This document shows, in pieces, positions 20,127 to 26,731 of a stretch of 64,000 bases of DNA (positions within the stretch are counted from its first letter, which is position 1; the number at the start of each line of letters is the position of its first letter). The DNA is taken from NCBI GenBank assembly GCA_021781745.1, contig JAJXWH010000024.1, positions 16,856 through 80,855 of the forward strand. Reading direction: 5' to 3'. The translations under genes were made by a program, and so were the position numbers. The DNA is from Bacillota bacterium (lineage in GTDB: Bacteria > Bacillota > Clostridia > Clostridiales > Clostridiaceae). The notes under the pieces are model-generated. The model saw only the letters and a list, made by a program, of their open reading frames with translations, did no database searches and was not told the DNA's origin.

Positions 20127-20193
20127 TTTTGTTAAGTTCATTTTGTGAACATCTTTATATTATCATTGTTCAATGTTCATGACAATATGTTCA
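20121..20193. promoter_or_regulatory. Cluster of GTTCA/TGAAC boxes including inverted GTTC-N7-GAAC
   Basis: The pentamer GTTCA occurs at 20,121, 20,136, 20,168, 20,175 and 20,189. The copy at 20,136 forms the 15-base inverted repeat GTTCATTTTGTGAAC (20,136-20,150). This arrangement just upstream of the permease -35 element looks like an operator array. A similar GTTC-N7-GAAC site overlaps the start of transcription of the choline-activating fusion gene at 26,458-26,472. Confidence 0.5.
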
Positions 20194-20296
20194 GACAAAA
20201 AATATTTTAAAAATTATTATTTTGCAAATTAAGCAACTTCTTCCTACTACTTTTACAAGAAGACTCAAAAGAATGACTACACCATTGTATTTATTC

Positions 20297-20414
20297 AAAA
20301 AAAATTGTAGATTTCTAATAATAGAAGTTGTACCTATTGCTGACTTCCATAAATATTGACTCAGTGCAAACAAAGATAAAACAACTTCTACTTAAGAGAT
20401 ACCTACAATTTTTT
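20297..20414 (-). terminator. Large nested-hairpin terminator of the flippase gene
   Basis: Three nested arms can be traced on the minus strand: AAAAATTGTAG with CTACAATTTTT (outer), TAGAAGTTGT with ACAACTTCTA (middle), and TGCACTGA with TCAGCA (inner). A run of eight Ts closes the outer stem. The whole element is about 118 bases, far larger than needed for a terminator. A 60-codon open frame inside it (20,191-20,373) is not considered a gene. Confidence 0.65.
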
Positions 20415-20419
20415 CGAAT

Positions 20420-21880
20420 CTATTTTTTCAATTTTAATTTTATAAATATCTTATCAGCTAATTCAAAAAATACTTGATCTTTAGTTAGTACAAGTATACC
20501 TAGGTATACAATTCCACATGCTAATACTTCTAGCAGCAATCCAATTATAATATTAGGTATGAAATATTTTATTCCAAGAGTTATTGGGATAAAGGTAAGC
20601 GAATAGTAAAAATATTTTATATTTTCAAATGCAAATAAGTGAATATCTAACTTAATTACTTTCTTAACCAATCTATATTCTAACCATATTACTATTAAAT
20701 TTGCTATAAGTGTTGTTGTTATTGCCGTTACCGTATTAAAAGTACCTGTAACGAATAAAGTCGTATTAAATATTAAGTTAAGTATCCCACCTATAAGTAC
20801 CAGCATTGCATCATCTTTTTCTTTTCCATGAAGGTATATCATCTGATTTGCTATTACTCCTTCAACACCTATACTCAGCATATATATAGCAAATACTATC
20901 ATTACTGGAACCACTCCTAGGAACTCTGTTCCTCCAAATATGTATATTGCTTCTTTTGAAAGACACAACAACCCTATAGAAGCTGGAAATAAGAATAAGA
21001 AATAAATCTTTATTACCCGCTTTAGTAATACCAAGTATTCCCCTTTAGATTCATTACCCAGGTAATTAGATAATCTAGGCATAGTTACCTGAATAACTGT
21101 AAGAAGCAATGTATTTATAATAGTCATTATTCTTTGAGCCATATAATAATATCCAACTGCTGTAGTCCCGCCTACACTATCCTTTAACATTATTTTATCA
21201 AGTTGAGTATATAAAATATTTGTATTAGAGAGAATTACAACATAAAGCATAGGCTTTATATGTCTAAAAAATTCTAAATTGGAAAAATCAAAACTGACCT
21301 TTTTCTTTACATATATAAAACTAAGTACATTGTTTATAAAATTAAACCCAACAACTAAATATAAATAAAATAAATAATCCCCCTGATCCCTTATAAATAA
21401 CAAAATGAGTACAGAATATACAATCCTTATAACCATAGTTTTAATAGCAATGAAATCATAATTTTCTAAACCTTCATTAATCCATTCAACATAAAAAAGA
21501 TTAGCCACCACGCTAAACCCCATAATTATACATGTATAAAAATATGGTTCATTCCTATAATAAATGCCTACAAATGCCATATAAGCAGCAGAAGCTACTA
21601 TATTAGTAACACTCGTAAAAATAAATAAGCTTGTAAAGGTTTGTTTTAGTTTAACTTTATTATCACGAACTTTGCTTATTTCTCTCAAACCATATTGATA
21701 AATTCCAAAACTAGCAAATATCAAAAAATATGCAGTTAATGAATCACCATATCCCATATATCCATATAGTTCTTTTCCAACTGATCTGGTTACCAGCGGC
21801 ATAACCAGTATAGGCAAAATTATATTAAACAAATTAAGCATAGCTTTAAAAATTGCATTTTTAGAAATAGATTTAGCCAT
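20420..21880 (-). CDS. Polysaccharide/teichoic-acid repeat-unit flippase (Wzx/TacF-like)
   Basis: 486-residue membrane protein with about 12-14 segments in the MATE/Wzx (RfbX-like) superfamily. It starts AKSISKNAIFKAMLNLFNII, followed by the PLVTRSVGKELYGYMGYGDS motif common to Wzx proteins. Position among licB-, licC- and licA-like genes suggests the job of pneumococcal TacF, which flips phosphocholine-loaded teichoic-acid units across the membrane. A general polysaccharide flippase is the alternative. It is expressed from its own near-consensus promoter and ends in the structured terminator at 20,297-20,414. Confidence 0.8.
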   Translation of the reverse strand: MAKSISKNAIFKAMLNLFNIILPILVMPLVTRSVGKELYGYMGYGDSLTAYFLIFASFGIYQYGLREISKVRDNKVKLKQTFTSLFIFTSVTNIVASAAYMAFVGIYYRNEPYFYTCIIMGFSVVANLFYVEWINEGLENYDFIAIKTMVIRIVYSVLILLFIRDQGDYLFYLYLVVGFNFINNVLSFIYVKKKVSFDFSNLEFFRHIKPMLYVVILSNTNILYTQLDKIMLKDSVGGTTAVGYYYMAQRIMTIINTLLLTVIQVTMPRLSNYLGNESKGEYLVLLKRVIKIYFLFLFPASIGLLCLSKEAIYIFGGTEFLGVVPVMIVFAIYMLSIGVEGVIANQMIYLHGKEKDDAMLVLIGGILNLIFNTTLFVTGTFNTVTAITTTLIANLIVIWLEYRLVKKVIKLDIHLFAFENIKYFYYSLTFIPITLGIKYFIPNIIIGLLLEVLACGIVYLGILVLTKDQVFFELADKIFIKLKLKK

Positions 21881-21973
21881 TATTTAGCCTCCATAAATAT
21901 ATATTTTAATTAATATTGTATATTTCATGCGATTTAAGATATATAGTTGAAAACAAAAATTTTCACTTTTTCA

Positions 21974-22002
21974 ATTGTACATTTTACTTAATCTATTGTC
22001 AA
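21974..22002 (-). promoter_or_regulatory. Near-consensus sigma-A promoter of the flippase gene
   Basis: On the minus strand TTGACA, a 17-base spacer and TACAAT are present, five or six matches per box, about 95 bases before the flippase ATG. It is divergent from the TetR-type regulator promoter about 40 bases away. Confidence 0.7.
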
Positions 22003-22039
22003 TTTACGTACCAAATACATGCAAAATATTGAAATTTAA

Positions 22040-22068
22040 TGGACTTTTTCCTCATTATGGTTTATAAT
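22040..22068 (+). promoter_or_regulatory. Promoter of the TetR/flavodoxin pair
   Basis: TGGACT, a 17-base spacer and TATAAT (22,063-22,068) form a plausible promoter on the plus strand. The palindrome at 22,070-22,089 starts one base after the -10 box, exactly where a repressor would cover the transcription start. Confidence 0.6.
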
Positions 22069-22069
22069 T

Positions 22070-22089
22070 AAACTAACAATTGTTAGTTT
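22070..22089. promoter_or_regulatory. Perfect 20-base palindromic operator, probably for the adjacent TetR protein
   Basis: AAACTAACAATTGTTAGTTT is a perfect inverted repeat. Its size and symmetry fit TetR-family operators, and it overlaps the expected transcription start of the tetR gene 134 bases downstream. Autorepression is the simplest reading. It may also influence the divergent flippase promoter. Confidence 0.7.
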
Positions 22090-22223
22090 GAATATAATAA
22101 TGTATTTATTTAGATATTAGTATGTTTTTTCAAACACTTTGAATCATTGTAGGTTTTAGTGTTTGAAATTATTTGTTATCCATAATATAAAAATCACAAA
22201 TATAGCTTTGCAAGGAGTTGTTT

Positions 22224-22835
22224 ATGACTACAAGGGAAAAAATAATTTACGAATCATTAAATCTTTTTTCAAAAAAAGGCTTTGATGCTATATCTGTCAG
22301 AGATATTGCTAAGGCTGTTGGAATTAGGGCTAGTTCTATTTACAATCATTTTAAGAATAAACAAGATATTTTAGATACAATAATTGAAAGATATTCAGAA
22401 CGGGTAACTAAATTTTTCAGACGTATAGAAAGCAATTCGTTAAGTAAGCTTTCAAGTTCAAATGATAAAGCTAATCAAGCTTCTGGGGAAGAATTCATAA
22501 AAGGGAGTTCAGAAATTTTTAAATTTTATTTGGAAGATGAATACATGATTAAATTAAGAAGATTGCTGACAATAGAGCAGTATAGTAATTTAAGGCTTGC
22601 CAATTTATATAATAAAATATTTATTAATGATGTTTTGGACTTTCAAATGAAAGTTTTTACTGAGCTTATGAATGCAAATATATTCGTCAAAAGAGATCCT
22701 TACACTTTAGCTCTTCAATTTTACTCTCCAGTTTTTTTACTATTTTATAAATTAGAAAATATAACCAACAAAGAACGTGTGTCTTTAGAAAATCATATTT
22801 CAGAATTTAAGAATGTTTATATAACGAAAGGATGA
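22224..22835 (+). CDS. TetR/AcrR-family transcriptional regulator
   Basis: 203 residues from the ATG at 22,224, six bases after AAGGAG; the TTG at 22,218 abuts that site and is less likely. The N-terminal helix-turn-helix reads SKKGFDAISVRDIAKAVGIR followed by ASSIYNHFKNK, a textbook TetR DNA-binding domain. The C-terminal ligand domain is not assignable to a known inducer. It is one of only three genes on the plus strand and is likely co-transcribed with the flavodoxin-like gene that begins six bases later. The palindrome upstream is its likely operator. Confidence 0.9.
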   Translation: MTTREKIIYESLNLFSKKGFDAISVRDIAKAVGIRASSIYNHFKNKQDILDTIIERYSERVTKFFRRIESNSLSKLSSSNDKANQASGEEFIKGSSEIFKFYLEDEYMIKLRRLLTIEQYSNLRLANLYNKIFINDVLDFQMKVFTELMNANIFVKRDPYTLALQFYSPVFLLFYKLENITNKERVSLENHISEFKNVYITKG

Positions 22836-22841
22836 TAATTT

Positions 22842-23549
22842 GTGAATGTTACTGTAATTTATGGAAATATAAAGAACACTAATACATATGATTGTGTACA
22901 ATTATTACTAAATGCCCTTAAGAAAAACATTAAGATAAAAACTAATGAATTCTTTTTGCAAGAAAGTTACTTTGCCAATGATTATTATACATATACCAAA
23001 AATTATTTAAATATATATTCTAATACTACAATTACTGATTCAATTATTAAATCAGTAGATACTTCCGACTTAATAATTCTAGCTTCTACTGTACTCATGT
23101 GCGATATAAGCTCTGAAATGAAGATCCTCTTAAATAATTTATATAATCATAGAACGGAAAGTAGTTCAAATTCATCAATGAACAATAAAATTGGATTAGT
23201 AATTTCAACTTCTGCAGGTGCCGGCCTGCCTTATACTGCTAAAACACTAAAAAAGAGCTTGCAATATTTAGGAATCGGTAATACATTTAAATTTTATAAA
23301 ACCCTTTATGAGACTAACTTAGAAGATGCAGATTATAAAACTAGAAAACAGATAAGTAAACAAATTTCTAAACTTTCATATAAAATATTAAATTTATATC
23401 TCAGCCCTCGACCTTTTAAATCATCACTCTTTAGTAAGATAGTTTCTCCAAAAATCAGTACTACTCTTAGAACTAGCAGCAACTATAATGTTATCGAAAT
23501 AAATAGCTGGAAAAGGCAAGTATACTATCACCATGGTAAAAATATTTAA
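22842..23549 (+). CDS. Flavodoxin-like / NADPH-dependent FMN reductase family protein
   Basis: 235 residues starting at GTG 22,842 behind AAAGGATG. The N-terminus MNVTVIYGNIKNTNTYDCVQ fits the first strand and phosphate loop of a flavodoxin-fold NAD(P)H:FMN oxidoreductase. The segments SDLIILASTVLMCDISSEMK and VISTSAGAGLP fit the second and third flavin-contact loops. The C-terminal 60 residues are Ser/Lys-rich and unfamiliar. Pairing with a TetR regulator suggests an inducible redox or detoxification function unrelated to choline. The cofactor assignment is from fold resemblance only. Confidence 0.7.
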   Translation: MNVTVIYGNIKNTNTYDCVQLLLNALKKNIKIKTNEFFLQESYFANDYYTYTKNYLNIYSNTTITDSIIKSVDTSDLIILASTVLMCDISSEMKILLNNLYNHRTESSSNSSMNNKIGLVISTSAGAGLPYTAKTLKKSLQYLGIGNTFKFYKTLYETNLEDADYKTRKQISKQISKLSYKILNLYLSPRPFKSSLFSKIVSPKISTTLRTSSNYNVIEINSWKRQVYYHHGKNI

Positions 23550-23608
23550 AAATTTTATAACAATAAATTGAGTCACAATAGCTGTTATTACCCTATAAAA
23601 ATTAGGAT

Positions 23609-23689
23609 AAAAAAACAAAATGGAAGATTATCTTACTTGTGCTTGCTCAAAAAATTTATTAAAGCAAACAAAGTAGACAATCTTCCATT
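23609..23689 (-). terminator. Long stem-loop terminator of licC, shared with the convergent flavodoxin-like gene
   Basis: The outer arms AATGGAAGATT and AATCTTCCATT are perfect, with further pairing inside (TACTT and AAGTA regions). On the minus strand it is followed by TTGTTTTTTT. It lies between the convergent stop codons at 23,549 and 23,725 and may serve both. Confidence 0.75.
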
Positions 23690-23724
23690 AACAACTTTTA
23701 AAAATCCATTTTAAACCAATCAAC

Positions 23725-24420
23725 CTATAATCTTAGTGTATTTTTTAGATATTCTAAATCCTGAAGTGAATCTATTTCAAAAATATCATTTGACTGTATT
23801 TTTTCAATATATACATCCATCTGATTAAGGTTATCTACAGCAATACTATCCCAGTATAAATCTCTAAAATCACCTTTATTTATTGCTTCTTCAACTTTTT
23901 GAGCAATCAAAGCACCGTCTTTAGCTGTCCAAAAAGATGCGCCAGACATTATGTAACTTGACTTATCTTCCTCTTTTCCGATATCAACGCCAAATATTCT
24001 TCCCTCTTCATCATATTTTAAAATCCATTCCCCTGATATGTTTTCTTTACAAGCAGAATAATATATGGATGTTTCAGGCTTAATTTTAGGTAAAAAATTT
24101 CTAGTAATATAATTATCTGCATCTATAACAAATGCATCTTTAAGATATTCTCTAACTAAGTACATAGTATAAATGTTATTATAAACATCATATTTATCAT
24201 TAATTACTTTTATAAGATTATATTTTTTTACTATGTCATCAAACTTTTCATGCAAATAACCTGTCAGTACTATAATCTCATCAATTCCGATTTCTTTCAA
24301 ATTTATAATTTGTCTTTCAAGTAAAGACATTCCATTAACTTCTATTAGTGACTTTGGAGTGTTATTTGTTAATGGTCTTAACCTCGTCCCCATTCCTGCT
24401 GCCATTAAAATTGCTCTCAT
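23725..24420 (-). CDS. licC: LicC-type CTP:phosphocholine cytidylyltransferase
   Basis: 231-residue nucleotidyltransferase that should make CDP-choline. The ATG at 24,418-24,420 follows GAGGTG; an in-frame TTG at 24,435 lacks a proper site. The nucleotide-binding signature AAGMGTRLRPLTNNTPKSL is complete, including Lys23. The metal-binding DADN (100-103) sits in FVIDADNYITRNF, and GASFWTAKDG, DLYWDSI and FEIDSLQDL follow the pneumococcal LicC pattern closely. It is downstream of the kinase fusion gene on the same strand, separated by an inverted-repeat element. CDP-choline would feed an unseen LicD transferase. Confidence 0.9.
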   Translation of the reverse strand: MRAILMAAGMGTRLRPLTNNTPKSLIEVNGMSLLERQIINLKEIGIDEIIVLTGYLHEKFDDIVKKYNLIKVINDKYDVYNNIYTMYLVREYLKDAFVIDADNYITRNFLPKIKPETSIYYSACKENISGEWILKYDEEGRIFGVDIGKEEDKSSYIMSGASFWTAKDGALIAQKVEEAINKGDFRDLYWDSIAVDNLNQMDVYIEKIQSNDIFEIDSLQDLEYLKNTLRL

Positions 24421-24439
24421 ATTACACCTCGTCAATTCA

Positions 24440-24570
24440 GTTAACAGTTGACAGTGCGCAATTAACAGATGCGGATGAAATTCCTCCAGAATTTCTTTAA
24501 ATATATTTTTAAAAAATCCTGAAGGATTTTTGTCCTTAACTGTAAACTGTTAATTGTTAACTGCTAACTG
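24440..24570. repeat. Inverted-repeat intergenic element A (MITE-like) overlapping the fusion gene end
   Basis: The outer ends GTTAACAGTTGACAG and, inverted, CTGTTAATTGTTAACTGC are related imperfect inverted repeats. Inside are two hairpins, GAAATTC-N5-GAATTTC and AAAAATCCT-GA-AGGATTTTT. The right end contributes the stop codon and roughly the last six residues (QLAVNN) of the upstream fusion protein. A similar element lies at 26,540-26,661. Confidence 0.6.
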
Positions 24571-26415
24571 GTTTAAGTTTTCTTTTGCTCTATTGTATCT
24601 ATCAATTCCGTAGGTACCGAAGTCATCTCCTTCAGCTTCTTTAATTAATGTCCAAACTGCCCATAAGAAATCTTGACAAATTTGGTGAATTAGCAGTCTT
24701 CTTCTTGAATCCTTATCAGCTTCTTTTCCTTTAAAGTATAATCTAAACATTAACTCAATATCATCTTCCGAAAATTCATTTTCTAAAGAAAGAGCTGCTA
24801 GATCCCACATGTCATCGTTAATTCCACTATATTCCCAGTCAATTAAATAAATTCTGCCTTCAGTATCTTTAACAAAGTTTTCAGAAACTAAATCATTATG
24901 AGATGGAATAAATACTCTATTGCAAACTTTCAATTCTTCTTCAAGCGCCATTACTTTTGGTCTTACTTCATCATAATCCTCAAAGAAGTCACCACCATCT
25001 TTTCTTAAAATATTCTCATATTTTTCAAGTTCTCTGAACATATTAAATTCATTGTCCATACGGAAATCTGTGCACTCATGTAAATCTCTTAATATTGCTG
25101 TAACCTGTTTTAAATTTTCCTCTTTTTTAATACTTCTATGCGTTAATGTTTCTGCATTTTCTATAAATTTAGATATTTTAACTCCCGTTTCAAGATTAAA
25201 ATATGGTACCTCTACATTATACCCCTTTTCAGAAGCAATTGCAGAGTTAAACATTTCTGTACTTCTATTAATCATTTGCTCCGTTCCAACACCTGCAACT
25301 CTTAATATGTATCTATTACCTTTTACACATATTTTGTAGTTTTTATTTGTCATACCACCTGCTGGTTCAACTTCTGTAATGTCTTCATCATTTACCTTTA
25401 ATGATTCACGAACAATATTCTTAATATTGTTAATCTCATAACTTAGTTCTCTTCTTCTTATTGTTGGATAGAGATAATTTTTAATCTTTTCATATTCTTT
25501 AGTGCTATCTGCATCTCCCCAAGCAAGATCGTCTATTTTAACAAATCCTATATTATAATTTCTTGCCACATCTAATAATACATATTCGTAATTTAAGTAA
25601 GGATTAACATTTCCCTTAAATTCTTCAAGCATCATTGTATATAATTTATAAGATATTTTAGTTAATCCTATCATTTCCCCATCAATTCTGTTAAATTGGT
25701 GGATATCCTTAGACATTTTAAATAGATGATTATCTCTAATTTCAACAAAAGCCTCATCTCCTGATCCACTTTCATTTGTAAAAAGTATACAATCACGATT
25801 TGGACTTTCAACTAATTCCCTAATAGCCCTCTTTTCAAATATCAGATCATTTTCAATAAGTAAGAAATCATCATCAATATAGTCTTTAGCTAAAGATAAT
25901 GAATGCATAGTCCCTGTCCATTTATATGTATCACTTTTTACTAAGATAATATTTTTACTATTTTTAAAGCACTCTTCATAATACTCACTTTCATAACCAG
26001 TAACAATAACAGTTTTAGTTATTCCATTTTCTTTTAATATATTTAAAGTTCTATCTATTAATTTAAAATCTTCAATTTCAAGCATACCTACAGGCTTACC
26101 AAATTCTTCTGCTCTTCCAGCTGCAAGTATTACAGCTTGTTTTACAATTTTTCTGTCCTCTTCATGAAGCTTTAGCCTTGTACTTTTGGCAGAAGCTATA
26201 TTTTCTTCCAAATATTTCATTCCCTTTTCTGTAACCTTGTATAAGGTTCCTCTATTATTAGTAGTGATTCTATCTATAAATCCATCTACTGTGAATTCCT
26301 TTAAGACAGCATTAACTTTACCTAAAGATATGTTTGTCCTTTTTGATAATTCTCTTTGATTAATGTTGAAATTATCATTTAATGTTTTCAAAATTTCTAT
26401 TCTATCTTCTAACAT
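24550..26415 (-). CDS. licA: Winged-helix / nucleotidyltransferase / choline-kinase fusion (LicCA-like)
   Basis: 621-residue three-domain protein. Residues 1-70 form a winged helix (INQRELSKRTNISLGKVNAV, then RGTLYKVTEKG). Residues 90-310 are a nucleotidyltransferase domain with a degenerate signature AAGRAEEFGKPVGML and metal site IENDLIF instead of DADN. Residues 345-600 are a LicA-type kinase with GGMTNKNY (353-360), the catalytic HNDLVSEN (His506, Asp508, Asn513) and metal site IDWEY (Asp526). It should phosphorylate choline, while the middle domain may activate phosphocholine or a related headgroup such as aminoethylphosphonate. A consensus promoter with an operator-like repeat precedes it. 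The layout parallels NadR. The final residues come from a repeat element. Confidence 0.85.
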   Translation of the reverse strand: MLEDRIEILKTLNDNFNINQRELSKRTNISLGKVNAVLKEFTVDGFIDRITTNNRGTLYKVTEKGMKYLEENIASAKSTRLKLHEEDRKIVKQAVILAAGRAEEFGKPVGMLEIEDFKLIDRTLNILKENGITKTVIVTGYESEYYEECFKNSKNIILVKSDTYKWTGTMHSLSLAKDYIDDDFLLIENDLIFEKRAIRELVESPNRDCILFTNESGSGDEAFVEIRDNHLFKMSKDIHQFNRIDGEMIGLTKISYKLYTMMLEEFKGNVNPYLNYEYVLLDVARNYNIGFVKIDDLAWGDADSTKEYEKIKNYLYPTIRRRELSYEINNIKNIVRESLKVNDEDITEVEPAGGMTNKNYKICVKGNRYILRVAGVGTEQMINRSTEMFNSAIASEKGYNVEVPYFNLETGVKISKFIENAETLTHRSIKKEENLKQVTAILRDLHECTDFRMDNEFNMFRELEKYENILRKDGGDFFEDYDEVRPKVMALEEELKVCNRVFIPSHNDLVSENFVKDTEGRIYLIDWEYSGINDDMWDLAALSLENEFSEDDIELMFRLYFKGKEADKDSRRRLLIHQICQDFLWAVWTLIKEAEGDDFGTYGIDRYNRAKENLNQLAVNN

Positions 26416-26457
26416 GCTATTCTTAACTCCCCTTTTTAAGTAATAAAATTATTCATT

Positions 26458-26472
26458 GTTCGAAATTTGAAC
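26458..26472. promoter_or_regulatory. Operator-like inverted repeat GTTC-N7-GAAC at the fusion gene promoter
   Basis: GTTCGAAATTTGAAC matches its own complement at six of seven base pairs and covers about +2 to +16 of the predicted transcript, a repressor-type position. The same GTTC-N7-GAAC framework occurs upstream of the choline permease promoter. Confidence 0.5.
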
Positions 26473-26480
26473 TATAATTA

Positions 26481-26509
26481 ATTATATTCCTGAAAATTCT
26501 GGATGTCAA
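26481..26509 (-). promoter_or_regulatory. Consensus sigma-A promoter of the choline-activating fusion gene
   Basis: On the minus strand TTGACA, a spacer of exactly 17 bases and TATAAT match the vegetative consensus at all twelve positions, about 65 bases before the ATG. So strong a promoter for a biosynthetic enzyme suggests that repression controls it. Confidence 0.85.
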
Positions 26510-26513
26510 TAAC

Positions 26514-26536
26514 AAAAAAAGGGCTATGCCCTTTTA
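26514..26536 (-). terminator. Rho-independent terminator upstream of the lic promoter
   Basis: AAAAGGGC-ATA-GCCCTTTT is a perfect hairpin followed by a T-run on the minus strand. It closes transcription from the choline-binding protein gene at 26,732-29,824 and insulates the lic promoter five bases further on. Confidence 0.9.
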
Positions 26537-26539
26537 ATT

Positions 26540-26661
26540 TACAATTGACAATGTACAATTAAAGTTGAAAATCGAAGGTTTTCTTTTTAATTGATTTTTA
26601 GAAAAGCTATAGGCTTTTCATCCTTCATTGTTAATTGTCAATTGCACATTGTACATTGTTA
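26540..26661. repeat. Inverted-repeat intergenic element B (MITE-like)
   Basis: The left end TTACAATTGACAATGTACAA and the right end TTGTCAATTGCACATTGTAC are imperfect inverted relatives. The centre holds hairpins GAAAA-N7-TTTTC and GAAAAGC-N5-GCTTTTC. Its structure and end sequence resemble element A at 24,440-24,570, so the two flank the fusion gene. No ORF is present inside, so it would have been mobilised in trans, if at all. Confidence 0.6.
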
Positions 26662-26731
26662 TATCACTGCTTTTAATAGTTATAGATTTTATAGCTTTGT
26701 CTTTATTATAAATTCCTATAAAGGAAAATAT

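Noticed and set aside
20136..20150. GTTC-N7-GAAC as a LexA/SOS box
   Set aside because: Clostridial and Bacillus LexA boxes are GAAC-N4-GTTC, with the half-sites in the opposite order and closer together.
20191..20373. 60-codon minus-strand open frame after the flippase gene
   Set aside because: It lies almost wholly inside the nested hairpin terminator, has no convincing ribosome site, and its codons simply follow the stem arms.
22218..22223. TTG start for the TetR protein
   Set aside because: It directly abuts AAGGAG, leaving no spacing; the ATG at 22,224 is correctly spaced.
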